The notes: generated from the sequence alone by a model not told the origin. 64,000 nt of DNA from Candidatus Moranbacteria bacterium GW2011_GWC2_40_12 (GCA_000995965.1 LBYD01000003.1:28048-92047); one strand, 5' to 3'. Counted from the stretch's first letter, positions 21,853 to 30,367 are shown. Translations and numbers: made by a program.

Positions 21853-21888
21853 CCCCGAAGCTAAATGTGAAGCATTTATACTTCGGGG
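21853..21888. repeat. CCCCGAAG hairpin
   Basis: CCCCGAAG (21853-21860) and CTTCGGGG (21881-21888) enclose CTAAATGTGAAGCATTTATA, whose own AAATG/CATTT pairs. It lies directly upstream of the outer tRNA-like sequence on its strand. Confidence 0.7.
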
Positions 21889-21924
21889 GACGACGAGGAC
21901 TCAATTAAAAAAATTATTCGTATA

Positions 21925-21955
21925 TTCGTATTTGATTCGTAATTCGTAAAAATTA
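21925..21955. repeat. Third AT-rich repeat type, short copy
   Basis: ATTCGTATATTCGTATTTGA and ATTCGTAATTCGTAAAA match the TACGAAT-type repeats at 55514-55614 and 59320-59426. It lies just past the uvrC stop. Confidence 0.55.
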
Positions 21956-21956
21956 T

Positions 21957-23240
21957 CTATTTTTCCTTCCAGTCGCGGCTCCGCAGCTTCTTGTGATAGC
22001 TTATGGCAAAGCGATGCGCTTCATTGCGGATTCTTTCGATAAGCTTTTCATCGCCTAAGATAAAATTGTATTTCTTCCTTATTTCCTCATTTCTCCCGAG
22101 ATATGTCAAGAGGAATTTTGATTGGTATATATCCAGCTTTTTTCGGGTCTGGCCTTTGGCTACGGCAATGACCGGAAAATCATGCCCCAAATCGCCTAAA
22201 ACGCTTTGCGCCATATTGAGATGCCCTTTTCCTCCATCAAGAAGAATTAGATCCGGTTTCGGCCAATTATTCCGAAAACGCCGGACTAAAACCTCTTTCA
22301 TCATACCAACGTCGTCAATTCCAAAAACGGTTTTTATCTTGAACTTTCTATATTCTTTTTTGTCCGCTTTTCCGTTTGTGAAAACAACCATCGACCCGAC
22401 TGCAAAATCACCGGCAATATTAGAGATATCATAAGCTTCGATTCGGACTTTTTCCTTAAGTTTAACTTTAGGAACATTTCCTAAAGTTAAACTTAAGGAA
22501 GTCATATCTCCGGATATAAGCGCCACATCCCGGATATGCTCCAGCGCGAAAATTCTATTGCGAGCCTCGGCCGCTTTTTCGAATTCATGATTTCTGGCAC
22601 AGGCTTTCATTTGTTTTTTGAGCTCAACCAGAAGATTTTTCTTTTTCCCTCGAAGAATCATCTCGATGCCGTGAATATTTTTGAGATAATCCGGCCGAGT
22701 TATTGCCCCCGCGTGCGGTCCCGGACACTTCCCTATTTGGAAATCAAGGCAGCCTTTTTCGGTTTGCTGCTTCAACGAGTGAAACGGAAAAATTCGACGG
22801 ATGAGTTTCAGGGCGATATTCATTTGATGTTTTGAAAGATACGGCCCGTATATTTTTTTCGCCGGCACTTTCCCGAGCTCTGTTTTCCAAAGAATAATAA
22901 TTCTCGGGAATTTTTCTTTCGTCACAACAAAATAGCCGAAACTCTTGTCGTCTTTGGACATCACGTTATATTTCGGCTGGTGTTTTTTGATGAGATTGGA
23001 CTCCAAAATCAAGGCTTCGAGCACGGAGTCGGTAACGCGCACTTTGATATCAGAAACTTGTGAAATCATCGGCTCAATATTCGGCCGGTCAAGATGCGCG
23101 TTTTTGAGAAAATAACTCCCTACTCGATCCTTGAGACTCGTCGCTTTCCCAATATAAAGAATCTTCCCTTGCTTATCACAAAATTCATAAACGCCGGGGG
23201 ATTTGGGGAGAGATTTAAACTTATTGTATTTTCTTGACAT
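21957..23240 (-). CDS. uvrC: UvrABC system protein C, short form
   Basis: Excision nuclease subunit. From MSRKYNKFKSLPKSPGVYEF (ATG 23238-23240) it has the GIY-YIG domain (ILYIGKATSLKDRV, about residues 27-40), a UVR motif near residue 200 and the RNase-H-like 3' domain with LILLDGGKGHLNMA. It stops at HRFAISYHKKLRSRDWKEK, so at 427 residues it lacks the C-terminal helix-hairpin-helix domain of the usual ~600-residue protein. A 23-bp perfect inverted repeat (22452-22500) inserts about 16 residues (LSLTLGNVPKVKLKE) before the catalytic domain. An in-frame ATG at 23252 is less likely. Confidence 0.93.
   Translation of the reverse strand: MSRKYNKFKSLPKSPGVYEFCDKQGKILYIGKATSLKDRVGSYFLKNAHLDRPNIEPMISQVSDIKVRVTDSVLEALILESNLIKKHQPKYNVMSKDDKSFGYFVVTKEKFPRIIILWKTELGKVPAKKIYGPYLSKHQMNIALKLIRRIFPFHSLKQQTEKGCLDFQIGKCPGPHAGAITRPDYLKNIHGIEMILRGKKKNLLVELKKQMKACARNHEFEKAAEARNRIFALEHIRDVALISGDMTSLSLTLGNVPKVKLKEKVRIEAYDISNIAGDFAVGSMVVFTNGKADKKEYRKFKIKTVFGIDDVGMMKEVLVRRFRNNWPKPDLILLDGGKGHLNMAQSVLGDLGHDFPVIAVAKGQTRKKLDIYQSKFLLTYLGRNEEIRKKYNFILGDEKLIERIRNEAHRFAISYHKKLRSRDWKEK
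22452..22500. repeat. 49-bp coding palindrome in uvrC
   Basis: The left arm (22452-22474, starting TTCCTTAAGTTTAACTTT) and the right arm (22478-22500) are exact reverse complements over 23 bases, with a 3-base centre. It is read in frame as LSLTLGNVPKVKLKE. Confidence 0.92.
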
Positions 23241-23299
23241 TATTGCAATCATTTGATTGGATATATTTAGTTCACTATCACACGAGAGGAGAGTCGGCT

Positions 23300-23638
23300 A
23301 TGAAGAGAAAGGCCTTGTACTTTTTCATTGTCGCTATGCTATTTCCTTTAGCGACCGGCGGCAATGCGTCGGCCAAGGAATCTTTCCGGGAAATCAAGGG
23401 TTTCTGGATTGAAAAAGTTGATTTCACACAGCCGGGAATGCGAGTCGACAACAACCGCGGTTTCACGGTTCTCCTTCTGAGAGGGATCGAGCCAATCGCC
23501 AATCAAGGCAAACGTGTAGTCAAAGCCTTTCGGGGTGTCTATGAGGAAGAGATCCCGCTGGGCAAGGAGGTAATCATAAAATTTCGTCCGACTGAGGGTA
23601 TATCCGAAATAGTGGAGAAATCCCCATCCGGAAAATGA
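23300..23638 (+). CDS. Small exported protein (112 aa)
   Basis: A 112-residue protein with a classic signal peptide: MKRKALYFFIVAMLFPLATG then GNASAKE, with cleavage likely after Ala (about residue 25). The mature part is beta-rich (WIEKVDFTQPG, VLLLRGIEPIAN, EEEIPLGKEVIIKF). I do not recognise it. AGAGGAGAG precedes the ATG at 23300; the longer frame from 23234 would start inside uvrC's 5' end, so it is rejected. It is divergent from uvrC and monocistronic, with a terminator at 23662. Confidence 0.7.
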   Translation: MKRKALYFFIVAMLFPLATGGNASAKESFREIKGFWIEKVDFTQPGMRVDNNRGFTVLLLRGIEPIANQGKRVVKAFRGVYEEEIPLGKEVIIKFRPTEGISEIVEKSPSGK

Positions 23639-23661
23639 ACATCAATTCTTCGCTTCATTGA

Positions 23662-23698
23662 GACCGGGTCCATTTGTGACTCGGTCCTATTTATTTTT
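23662..23698 (+). terminator. Terminator of the 112-aa exported protein
   Basis: GACCGGGTC (23662-23670) and GACTCGGTC (23678-23686), 8 pairs with one mismatch, are followed by CTATTTATTTTT. Confidence 0.7.
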
Positions 23699-23719
23699 CG
23701 AAATACAAAATACCAATTA

Positions 23720-26647
23720 CTATTTCAACACTTCCCTCAAAAACTTCCCCGTATAACTTTCCTTGTGATACTTCACCACTTCTTCCGGCGGGCCGGTGAC
23801 CACCACGCGTCCGCCGTTGTCCCCGCCTTCCGGTCCGAGGTCAATGATCCAATCGGCCGTTTTGATAACATCCATATTATGCTCTATCACAATGACAGTA
23901 TTTCCCGCCTCCACCAAACGGTGCAAAACGTGCAAGAGTTTTTTTACGTCGTCGAAATGGAGTCCGGTTGTCGGCTCGTCCAAAATGTATAATGTATTTC
24001 CCGTCATCCGCCGCGAAAGTTCCGAAGCCAGCTTGATCCTCTGTGCTTCCCCGCCGGAAAGCGTCGTCGCCGCTTGCCCCAAATTGATATATCCGAGCCC
24101 CACTTCTTCAAGGACTTTCAGCGGATCATATATTCGCGGAAAGTTTTCAAAAAAATTCCTTCCTTCCGAAACCGTCATCGCGAGCACATCGGCGATATTT
24201 TTCCCTTTATATTTCACTTCCAGCGTCTCGCGGTTGTATCTTTTTCCCCGGCAAACATCGCAAGGAAGGAATACATCCGGCATAAACTGCATCTCAACTT
24301 TCAAAAATCCTTCTCCCCGGCAATTGTCGCATCGTCCGCCGTTCACGTTGAAGGAAAATCTCCCCGGGCCATAGCCGTGACGTTTGGCGTCTTTTGTCAT
24401 CGCGAAAAGCTCCCGGATCAGCGTGAAAAAACCCACATATGTTGCCGGATTTGACCGCGGCGTGCGTCCGATCGGCGACTGGTCAATGTGAATCACTTTG
24501 TCAACGTATTGCGTTCCAAGAATTTCTTTGTGTCTGCCCGGCCTTTCAAGGCTTCTCATAATTTTTGCCGACAAACCTTTCCCCAAAATGTCTTCCACGA
24601 GTGTTGATTTTCCGGATCCGGAAACACCCGTCACGCAAGTCAATGTTTTCAGGGGAAATTCGACGCTAATATTCTTCAGATTATGTTCTGTCGCCCCTTT
24701 CACCGTCAGCCATTTTTTGTTTTTCACCGGCCGGCGGAATTTTGGTATTTCTATCTCGAGCTCCCCCCGCAAATATTTTCCTGTTATAGATTTTTTTTCT
24801 TTTTCAATATCTTTGACGGACCCTTCAGCCACAATTTCCCCGCCAAGTCTCCCCGCCCCCGGTCCAATATCCACCAAATGATCCGCGCTCCGAATCGTCT
24901 CTTCGTCGTGTTCAATCACGATGACCGTGTTGCCGATATCTCTCAATTTGAGCAGTGTTTCAAGTAATTTCGCATTATCCCGAGCATGAAGACCGACCGA
25001 CGGTTCGTCAAGAATGTATAATACGCCGACCAGTTGAGAACCAATTTGCGACGCGAGGCGTATTCTTTGCGTCTCCCCTCCTGCCAGAGTGTTGGCCGAA
25101 CGAGCTAGCGTCAAATATCCGAGTCCCACATCATCCAAAAATTTCAGGCGGTTTTTCACTTCTTTCAAAATTTTGTCCGCGATTATTTTTTCCCGCTCAC
25201 TTAACTTTATACCCTCAAAAAATTTCAGCGTATCAGCAACGCTCACGCTGGAAATTTCTGAAATATTTTTTCCTCCCACGGTGATGAGTAATGCCTCCGG
25301 TTTGTATCGCGATCCTTTGCAGGCCGGACATTTGCTCCGCGACATATATTTTTCAATGTCCTGCCGCACGCTTTCGGATTCGGTTTTGAAATAGCGATCC
25401 CGCATAAATCCCAAAATACCGTTCCACTCCACATTGAATTTCCAAATCGCTCCAGTCTTTGTTTTGAGACGAACTTCAATGTCATCCGGTTCTTCATCCC
25501 CAAAAAGCAAAATATTTTGTTGTTTTTCGCCGAGATCGCGAAAGCGGACATTGTCGGGAATGCGATAATAGTTTGTGACAGCACGCAAAATCGAACCTTG
25601 ATAGTTGTTCGGCTTGTAGCTCCAGGGCATGATTGCACCCTCAGTAATGGTCCGCGTTTTGTCGGGAATCACAAGATTCGGGTCGATCTCTTTTTTTGTG
25701 CCGAGTCCTTCGCATTCCAAACACGCTCCCTGCGGGCTATTGAATGAAAACAACCGCGGCTCGATTTCCGGGAAAACGGCCTCTTCATGCTCCGGACAAG
25801 CCATATTCTGGTTGAAGATAATTTCTTCTGGATTCAACTTTGAGGAATTTGGCAAGGTTTGGCCTTGGGGAATTCCGAGAGCTCTGCTCGAGGAAGGAAA
25901 AGGCCGAACCTTAGCCAAGATTGATTTTGTTTTCATCTTAACTAACCCTTGCGAAAGTTTAAGCGCACTCTCCACACTTTCAAATATTCTCGACAAATTT
26001 TTGTCATTCACCTCAACCTCATCGATCTTCACGTCAATGCTGTGTTTTTTGTACCGCGCAAGGATCAAGCCAAGCTTTGCTTTTTCCGTGAGATCGATCC
26101 TTTGGCTGTCGACAATAGCCTCCGAAAAACCGCGCTTGAACATTTCCCCCAAAAGCGTCGAATATTCCCCTTTTCTTTCCCGCACCACCGGCGCAAGAAT
26201 TTCAATTTTCGATCCTGTTCCGGCTTCCAGAATCCGATCCACAATCTCATCAATCGAAAGTTTTGAAATCACTTTTTTGCAAACGGGACAATGCGGAATG
26301 CCAATTTTGGCATAAAGCAGCCGCAAATAGTCGTGAATTTCCGTCACCGTCCCCACGGTCGAGCGCGGATTGTGGGATGATGCTTTTTGGTCAATTGAAA
26401 TTGCCGGACTCAAGCCCTCGATGGAATCAACATCCGGTTTTTCCATCTGTCCCAAAAACTGCCGGGCATAGCTCGACAAACTCTCGAGATATCGCCTCTG
26501 CCCTTCGGCAAAAATAGTATCAAAAGCCAGCGTTGACTTCCCCGACCCGCTGATTCCAGTAAACACAATAAACTTCCCCCGTGGCAGTTCAAGATTTATG
26601 TTCTTCAAATTATGCTCGCGCGCTCCGCGAATTATGATTTTATCCAT
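23720..26647 (-). CDS. uvrA: UvrABC system protein A
   Basis: Damage-recognition ABC ATPase. It has two nucleotide-binding halves: GISGSGKST (about residue 35) with LAGGETQRIRLASQIGS, and GVSGSGKST (about residue 675) with LSGGEAQRIKLASEL. Zinc-finger cysteines are present (CPVC, CPEHEEAVF, CLEC, CPACKGSRY, CDNCRGEG, CDVCRGKR). The start is MDKIIIRGAREHNLKN at ATG 26645-26647, not the upstream GTG-like frame. About 35 extra residues (ILAKVRPFPSSSRALGIPQ and more) lie between GLVKM and EEIIFNQNMACPEH, encoded by a palindromic element. 975 residues otherwise fits. Confidence 0.97.
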   Translation of the reverse strand: MDKIIIRGAREHNLKNINLELPRGKFIVFTGISGSGKSTLAFDTIFAEGQRRYLESLSSYARQFLGQMEKPDVDSIEGLSPAISIDQKASSHNPRSTVGTVTEIHDYLRLLYAKIGIPHCPVCKKVISKLSIDEIVDRILEAGTGSKIEILAPVVRERKGEYSTLLGEMFKRGFSEAIVDSQRIDLTEKAKLGLILARYKKHSIDVKIDEVEVNDKNLSRIFESVESALKLSQGLVKMKTKSILAKVRPFPSSSRALGIPQGQTLPNSSKLNPEEIIFNQNMACPEHEEAVFPEIEPRLFSFNSPQGACLECEGLGTKKEIDPNLVIPDKTRTITEGAIMPWSYKPNNYQGSILRAVTNYYRIPDNVRFRDLGEKQQNILLFGDEEPDDIEVRLKTKTGAIWKFNVEWNGILGFMRDRYFKTESESVRQDIEKYMSRSKCPACKGSRYKPEALLITVGGKNISEISSVSVADTLKFFEGIKLSEREKIIADKILKEVKNRLKFLDDVGLGYLTLARSANTLAGGETQRIRLASQIGSQLVGVLYILDEPSVGLHARDNAKLLETLLKLRDIGNTVIVIEHDEETIRSADHLVDIGPGAGRLGGEIVAEGSVKDIEKEKKSITGKYLRGELEIEIPKFRRPVKNKKWLTVKGATEHNLKNISVEFPLKTLTCVTGVSGSGKSTLVEDILGKGLSAKIMRSLERPGRHKEILGTQYVDKVIHIDQSPIGRTPRSNPATYVGFFTLIRELFAMTKDAKRHGYGPGRFSFNVNGGRCDNCRGEGFLKVEMQFMPDVFLPCDVCRGKRYNRETLEVKYKGKNIADVLAMTVSEGRNFFENFPRIYDPLKVLEEVGLGYINLGQAATTLSGGEAQRIKLASELSRRMTGNTLYILDEPTTGLHFDDVKKLLHVLHRLVEAGNTVIVIEHNMDVIKTADWIIDLGPEGGDNGGRVVVTGPPEEVVKYHKESYTGKFLREVLK
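25850..25917. repeat. Palindromic element inside uvrA
   Basis: AAGGTTTGGCCTT (25854-25866) and AAGGCCGAACCTT (25900-25912) are inverted repeats with one G-U, extended by TTGGC and GCCAA outside. The loop holds GGGGAATTCC. It is close to the intergenic element at 10435-10490. Confidence 0.8.
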
Positions 26648-26654
26648 AACAATA

Positions 26655-26745
26655 ACTCGCAAATATAGAACGAATTTTTAACGAATGAGAGCGAACTTGC
26701 TAACACGTTTAGGTATTCGCTCCAATTCGCTTTTTTATTCGTTCC
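26655..26745. repeat. AT-rich repeat with GCGAA arms
   Basis: ACGAATTTTTAACGAATGAGAGCGAA and, inverted, GCTCCAATTCGCTTTTTTATTCGT form an imperfect hairpin just upstream of uvrA. Confidence 0.55.
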
Positions 26746-26807
26746 CCATTGGTGAGATTCTTGAAATACAAAAACTTACCCCAAATTGGCATCTATACAC
26801 CAGCCTA

Positions 26808-26821
26808 TTTTGGTGCGGGGG
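26808..26821. repeat. Single arm of the CCCCGCACCA element
   Basis: TTTTGGTGCGGGG, identical to the right arm at 41596-41608, with no matching left arm nearby. Confidence 0.6.
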
Positions 26822-26861
26822 TTTCACTAATATAATACTATTGAGTTAATAAATCAATTTC

Positions 26862-26894
26862 AAAAAAGGGTGCACAATCATCTTGTGTGCACCC
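26862..26894 (-). terminator. Terminator of the 144-aa gene
   Basis: Minus strand GGGTGCAC and GTGCACCC, perfect over 8 pairs, followed by TTTTTT (26867-26862). Confidence 0.9.
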
Positions 26895-26927
26895 GCCTTC
26901 AGGTAAATATGCATCAACGTATTCGGT

Positions 26928-27362
26928 TTAAACCACAACCGGCAGCATCCGGTTGAATGCGTCACTGCACATGCCGTCCCATTCCTCCTTTTCTCGATGC
27001 CCGATTTTACTCCAAGGCGGAAAATTAAGAGTGTCAAACGACGTCCACACTCTTCTCTCCCAGGGGGTTGCCGGAATAAACTCCGGCGTTGGCATTCCGA
27101 ACGATGCATACATGGCCTGACCCGGTCCGCCATTTCTATTCATACCCGCGAGGATATAAATCCGTTTGGATATATAGATCAGATCACCCACAACTACATC
27201 GCCATTTTTCCACGCTTTAAGTAGTCGGTTATACCCGGAGCCACTTGTAATGGGCTCTACGTATCCGCTCCTTAAAGCCACATCCCTGAGCCATGTGAAA
27301 AATTTTACCTTTAAATATGCAATTCTTTCCCTAACCGATATTCTCCTTTTCCTCGCCCCCAT
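26928..27362 (-). CDS. Hypothetical protein (144 aa)
   Basis: An unrecognised 144-residue protein with a very basic N-terminus (MGARKRRISVRERIAYLKVK), then a mixed alpha/beta body rich in Trp (WERRVWTSFDTLNFPPWSK). No signal peptide is certain. AAGGAGG lies eight bases before the ATG (27360-27362). A perfect terminator follows its stop by 33 bases, so it is monocistronic and independent of uvrB and uvrA on either side, both on the same strand. No function assigned. Confidence 0.6.
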   Translation of the reverse strand: MGARKRRISVRERIAYLKVKFFTWLRDVALRSGYVEPITSGSGYNRLLKAWKNGDVVVGDLIYISKRIYILAGMNRNGGPGQAMYASFGMPTPEFIPATPWERRVWTSFDTLNFPPWSKIGHREKEEWDGMCSDAFNRMLPVVV

Positions 27363-27437
27363 ATTGGGCCTCCTTAATGGGATTGTTTTGCAAATTCATT
27401 AATTAAAAAATAACAGAGTTTGATAAAAATTACAATC

Positions 27438-29441
27438 TCACCCCATCTGCAATTTCCGGAGCTGGATTATCTCATCTCGAATCACCGCCGCTTTTTCGAA
27501 TTCCATGTTTCGGGCGGCGGTTTTCATTTCCGCTTCTTTTTGCTTGATATATCCGGCGATGTCTTCGAGCGATTCCAGTTTCACGAATTCGCGCGGAATT
27601 TCGGGCTTGAGTTCGTGGTCAACGATGGATTCGATTTTTTTCTTGATCGTTTTAGGAGTGATGCGATGTTTTTTGTTGTATTTTGTCTGCGTCGCGCGAC
27701 GGCGGTTGGTTTCATCGATCGCCCGTTTCATCGAACCGGTAACATGGTCAGCGTATAAGATTACCCGTCCGGAAATATTCCTCGCCGCGCGGCCAATTGT
27801 TTGGACAAGTGAAGTTTCGGATCTCAAAAAGCCTTCTTTGTCGGCGTCGAGTATCGCGACAAGTGACACTTCCGGAAGATCAAGACCTTCCCGCAGAAGA
27901 TTCACCCCGACAAGCACATCGAATTTTCCACGCCGTAAATTTTCCAAAATACGAACCCGGTCCATCGTGTCCACACCCGAATGCAAGTATTCTGACTTTA
28001 TCTCGTTTTCTTTCAAAAATTCCGCGAGGTCTTCGGCCATTTTTTTCGTCAAAGTTGTAACCAACACTCTCTCTTTTTTATCTACCACTTTTGTAATTTC
28101 CGCTATAACATCTTTAACCTGGCCTTTTGCGGATTTAATAACCAATTCCGGATCGATAAGGCCCGTCGGCCTGATAATTTGCTCGACAACGCCGCTCTTT
28201 TTGGAAACTAAGTTTCCACTTGGAAACTTAGTTTCCAAGTTTTTTGCCAACTCATATTTTCCCGGTGTGGCTGATGTAAATATTACTTGGTTTATCTTTT
28301 CCTCAAACTCTGAAAATTTCAGCGGCCGGTTGTCATAAGCGCTCGGGAGCCGGAAACCATTATCAATCAATGTTTTTTTCCGGGCGTGATCTCCGTTATA
28401 CATCGCGTTGAGCTGGGGTACTGTCACGTGCGATTCATCGATAACGATCAGAAAATCTTTGCTGAAATAATCAACGAGAGTATACGGCGGCTCCCCCGCT
28501 TTTCGTCCCGTGAGATAGCGGGAATAATTTTCTATTCCATTGCAATATCCAATTTCCCTCATCATCTCAAGATCCTGCTTTGTCCGGCGATATATTCTCT
28601 CCGCTTCGAGCAATTTTTTGTGTTTTTTGAAATATGCCACTCGCTCATTCAGTTCTTTTTCAATTTCCGAAAGCGCTTCTTCCATCACCGGTTCCGGCAC
28701 GACAAAATGCTTGGCGGGATAGATCAAAACTTTTTCCAAATTTCCCAGCGCCTCGCCCGTCAAAAAGTCATATTCGCTGATTTTTCCAATTTTATCCTCT
28801 TTCAACTCTATACGCGTCACGATTTCTCTGGATGGCGACATGATTTCAATCGTGTCCCCGTGAGCACGAAATCTTCCGCGGGACAAATATTCCGAGCGAA
28901 GAAAATGCATCTCCGCCAGATCAGAAATCAATTTTTCCCGGTCGATTGCCTCTCCCATCTTGAGACTCAACGAAATATCCTCATAGAATTCGGGCGACCC
29001 GAGACCGTATATGCACGAAACGGAGGCGACAATGACCACGTCCTTCCGCGACATCACCGCCATCGTCGCCGCGTGACGCAAGCGGTCAATCTCGTCATTT
29101 ATCTGGGATTCTTTTTCGATATAGGTGTCGGATGCGGCAATATAGGCTTCCGGTTGGTAGTAGTCATAGTAGGAAACGAAATATTCCACCGCGTTTTTGG
29201 GAAAAAAAGTTCGAAATTCCTGAGCGAGTTGCGCCGCGAGCGTCTTGTTCGGCGCAATGACGAGCGTGGGTTTTTGGATATTCTCAATCACATTCGCCAT
29301 CGTGAAAGTCTTTCCCGACCCCGTCACGCCGAGAAGAGTTTGGAATTTATTTCCCTGCTTCAAACCAGCGGTCAACTCTTTGATTGCTTTGGGCTGGTCG
29401 CCATCGGGTTTGAACTTGGCACTTATCTTAAATTTACCCAT
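27438..29441 (-). CDS. uvrB: UvrABC system protein B
   Basis: Damage-verifying helicase-like subunit. Visible: Walker A GVTGSGKTF (about residue 39), the beta-hairpin region YYDYYQPEAYIAASDTYIEK, helicase motifs IDESHVTVPQL, LREGLDLPEVSLVAILDADK and QTIGRAARN, and a C-terminal UVR domain (MKTAARNMEFEKAAVIRDEI) that contacts UvrC. 667 residues is normal. A double palindrome at 28201-28239 adds LETKFPSGNLVSKKS between YELAKN and GVVEQIIRPTG. It ends with TGA, evidence that TGA is a normal stop here. The start is ATG 29439-29441. Confidence 0.97.
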   Translation of the reverse strand: MGKFKISAKFKPDGDQPKAIKELTAGLKQGNKFQTLLGVTGSGKTFTMANVIENIQKPTLVIAPNKTLAAQLAQEFRTFFPKNAVEYFVSYYDYYQPEAYIAASDTYIEKESQINDEIDRLRHAATMAVMSRKDVVIVASVSCIYGLGSPEFYEDISLSLKMGEAIDREKLISDLAEMHFLRSEYLSRGRFRAHGDTIEIMSPSREIVTRIELKEDKIGKISEYDFLTGEALGNLEKVLIYPAKHFVVPEPVMEEALSEIEKELNERVAYFKKHKKLLEAERIYRRTKQDLEMMREIGYCNGIENYSRYLTGRKAGEPPYTLVDYFSKDFLIVIDESHVTVPQLNAMYNGDHARKKTLIDNGFRLPSAYDNRPLKFSEFEEKINQVIFTSATPGKYELAKNLETKFPSGNLVSKKSGVVEQIIRPTGLIDPELVIKSAKGQVKDVIAEITKVVDKKERVLVTTLTKKMAEDLAEFLKENEIKSEYLHSGVDTMDRVRILENLRRGKFDVLVGVNLLREGLDLPEVSLVAILDADKEGFLRSETSLVQTIGRAARNISGRVILYADHVTGSMKRAIDETNRRRATQTKYNKKHRITPKTIKKKIESIVDHELKPEIPREFVKLESLEDIAGYIKQKEAEMKTAARNMEFEKAAVIRDEIIQLRKLQMG
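28201..28239. repeat. Double coding palindrome in uvrB
   Basis: Two adjacent units, 28201-28218 and 28219-28239, each built on GGAAACTNAGTTTCC. The second is identical, inverted, to 11350-11370 in dnaX and is read in the same frame (LETKFPSG). Confidence 0.9.
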
Positions 29442-29488
29442 TATTTTTTTATAGTAAACTAGATTACTTTTACAGAGCTAACATATCA

Positions 29489-29524
29489 ATCAACTTTCAG
29501 TATACTAGTATAATGAAAGTTGAT
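29489..29524. repeat. Palindrome upstream of uvrB
   Basis: ATCAACTTTCA (29489-29499) and TGAAAGTTGAT (29514-29524) enclose GTATACTAGTATAA, nearly a perfect 36-bp palindrome 48 bases before the uvrB start. An operator or terminator are both possible. Confidence 0.6.
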
Positions 29525-29615
29525 ATTTTATTGCTTGGCAAGACTGTTTTTTGGTTTGATAAGCAAAATCAATGTTCAATAATTATATACGCAAAAAATG
29601 AAATAGTCCACCATT

Positions 29616-29648
29616 GAAAAGAAGCGCAGTATTTCACCGCGCCTCTTC
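29616..29648 (-). terminator. Terminator-like hairpin of the 187-aa gene
   Basis: Minus strand GAAGAGGCGC and GCGCTTC pair with a two-base bulge, followed by TTTTC. It is imperfect but in the right place, 18 bases past the stop. Confidence 0.4.
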
Positions 29649-29665
29649 GAAATTCGCTGCAAAGG

Positions 29666-30229
29666 TTAAGGACCAAATAGTCCCATATCCTTTAGTTTTC
29701 GGATTTGAGCCGCAACCTCAAATACATCGAGGCCTTCTTTTTGAAGATACTTCTTCACCTCCTCCTCTGATTCGAAGAAGTATCTTTTCCAATTAAAGGA
29801 CCAGTATACGGCTACACAGCCCAGCATCCATACCCACGCCAGAGTAAAGGCACGCAGATTGTGGATAGTCTGAGGCAATAATCCGGCATCGGCTTTGAAG
29901 CTCTCATAAATGAGTTCAAAGAGCAAGAAAGCCACCAATCCTGGAACCAGCAGAAGACGAGCACGCACTTTGAAGACTTTCAGGGCGCACAATGAGATAT
30001 AGTATGAAAGCCCTTGTTTCTTGCTCAATTGCAAATATCCCCAGGTTCCCTGTCCTTGAATCACGCTCAAACTTAGCATGACGCTTTTGTAAATCAGCAG
30101 GGATGAGATTGTGACGCTGCAAACAGCCAATTCCAAATCGCAGTTGTAGAAAAAGAATATCGCAAAACCTCCGATTACCATTGACGGCAGCAGCAAAAAC
30201 TTGCCCCGATCCTCATTCTTAGCTGACAT
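29666..30229 (-). CDS. Membrane protein (187 aa), unknown
   Basis: A polytopic membrane protein with hydrophobic segments about residues 11-30 (LLLPSMVIGGFAIFFFYNC), 35-52, 97-113 (LLLVPGLVAFLLFELIYES) and 131-150 (AFTLAWVWMLGCVAVYW), with loops rich in charged residues and a soluble C-terminal helix (EEEVKKYLQKEGLDVFEVAA). AGGAGG lies six bases before the ATG at 30227-30229. I do not recognise a family. Monocistronic between the uvrB palindrome and the DUF763 promoter region. Confidence 0.6.
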   Translation of the reverse strand: MSAKNEDRGKFLLLPSMVIGGFAIFFFYNCDLELAVCSVTISSLLIYKSVMLSLSVIQGQGTWGYLQLSKKQGLSYYISLCALKVFKVRARLLLVPGLVAFLLFELIYESFKADAGLLPQTIHNLRAFTLAWVWMLGCVAVYWSFNWKRYFFESEEEVKKYLQKEGLDVFEVAAQIRKLKDMGLFGP

Positions 30230-30367
30230 ATTTCCTCCTATAAATTGATGTCATGGAAATCACGATAAAAAGAGACACTTAAGAGTAGTAGATATCAACG
30301 GAAATGTCAATAATAATCTAATCAGGAGACAATTTACATAAGTTACAAATAGTGATATAGTGATAGT

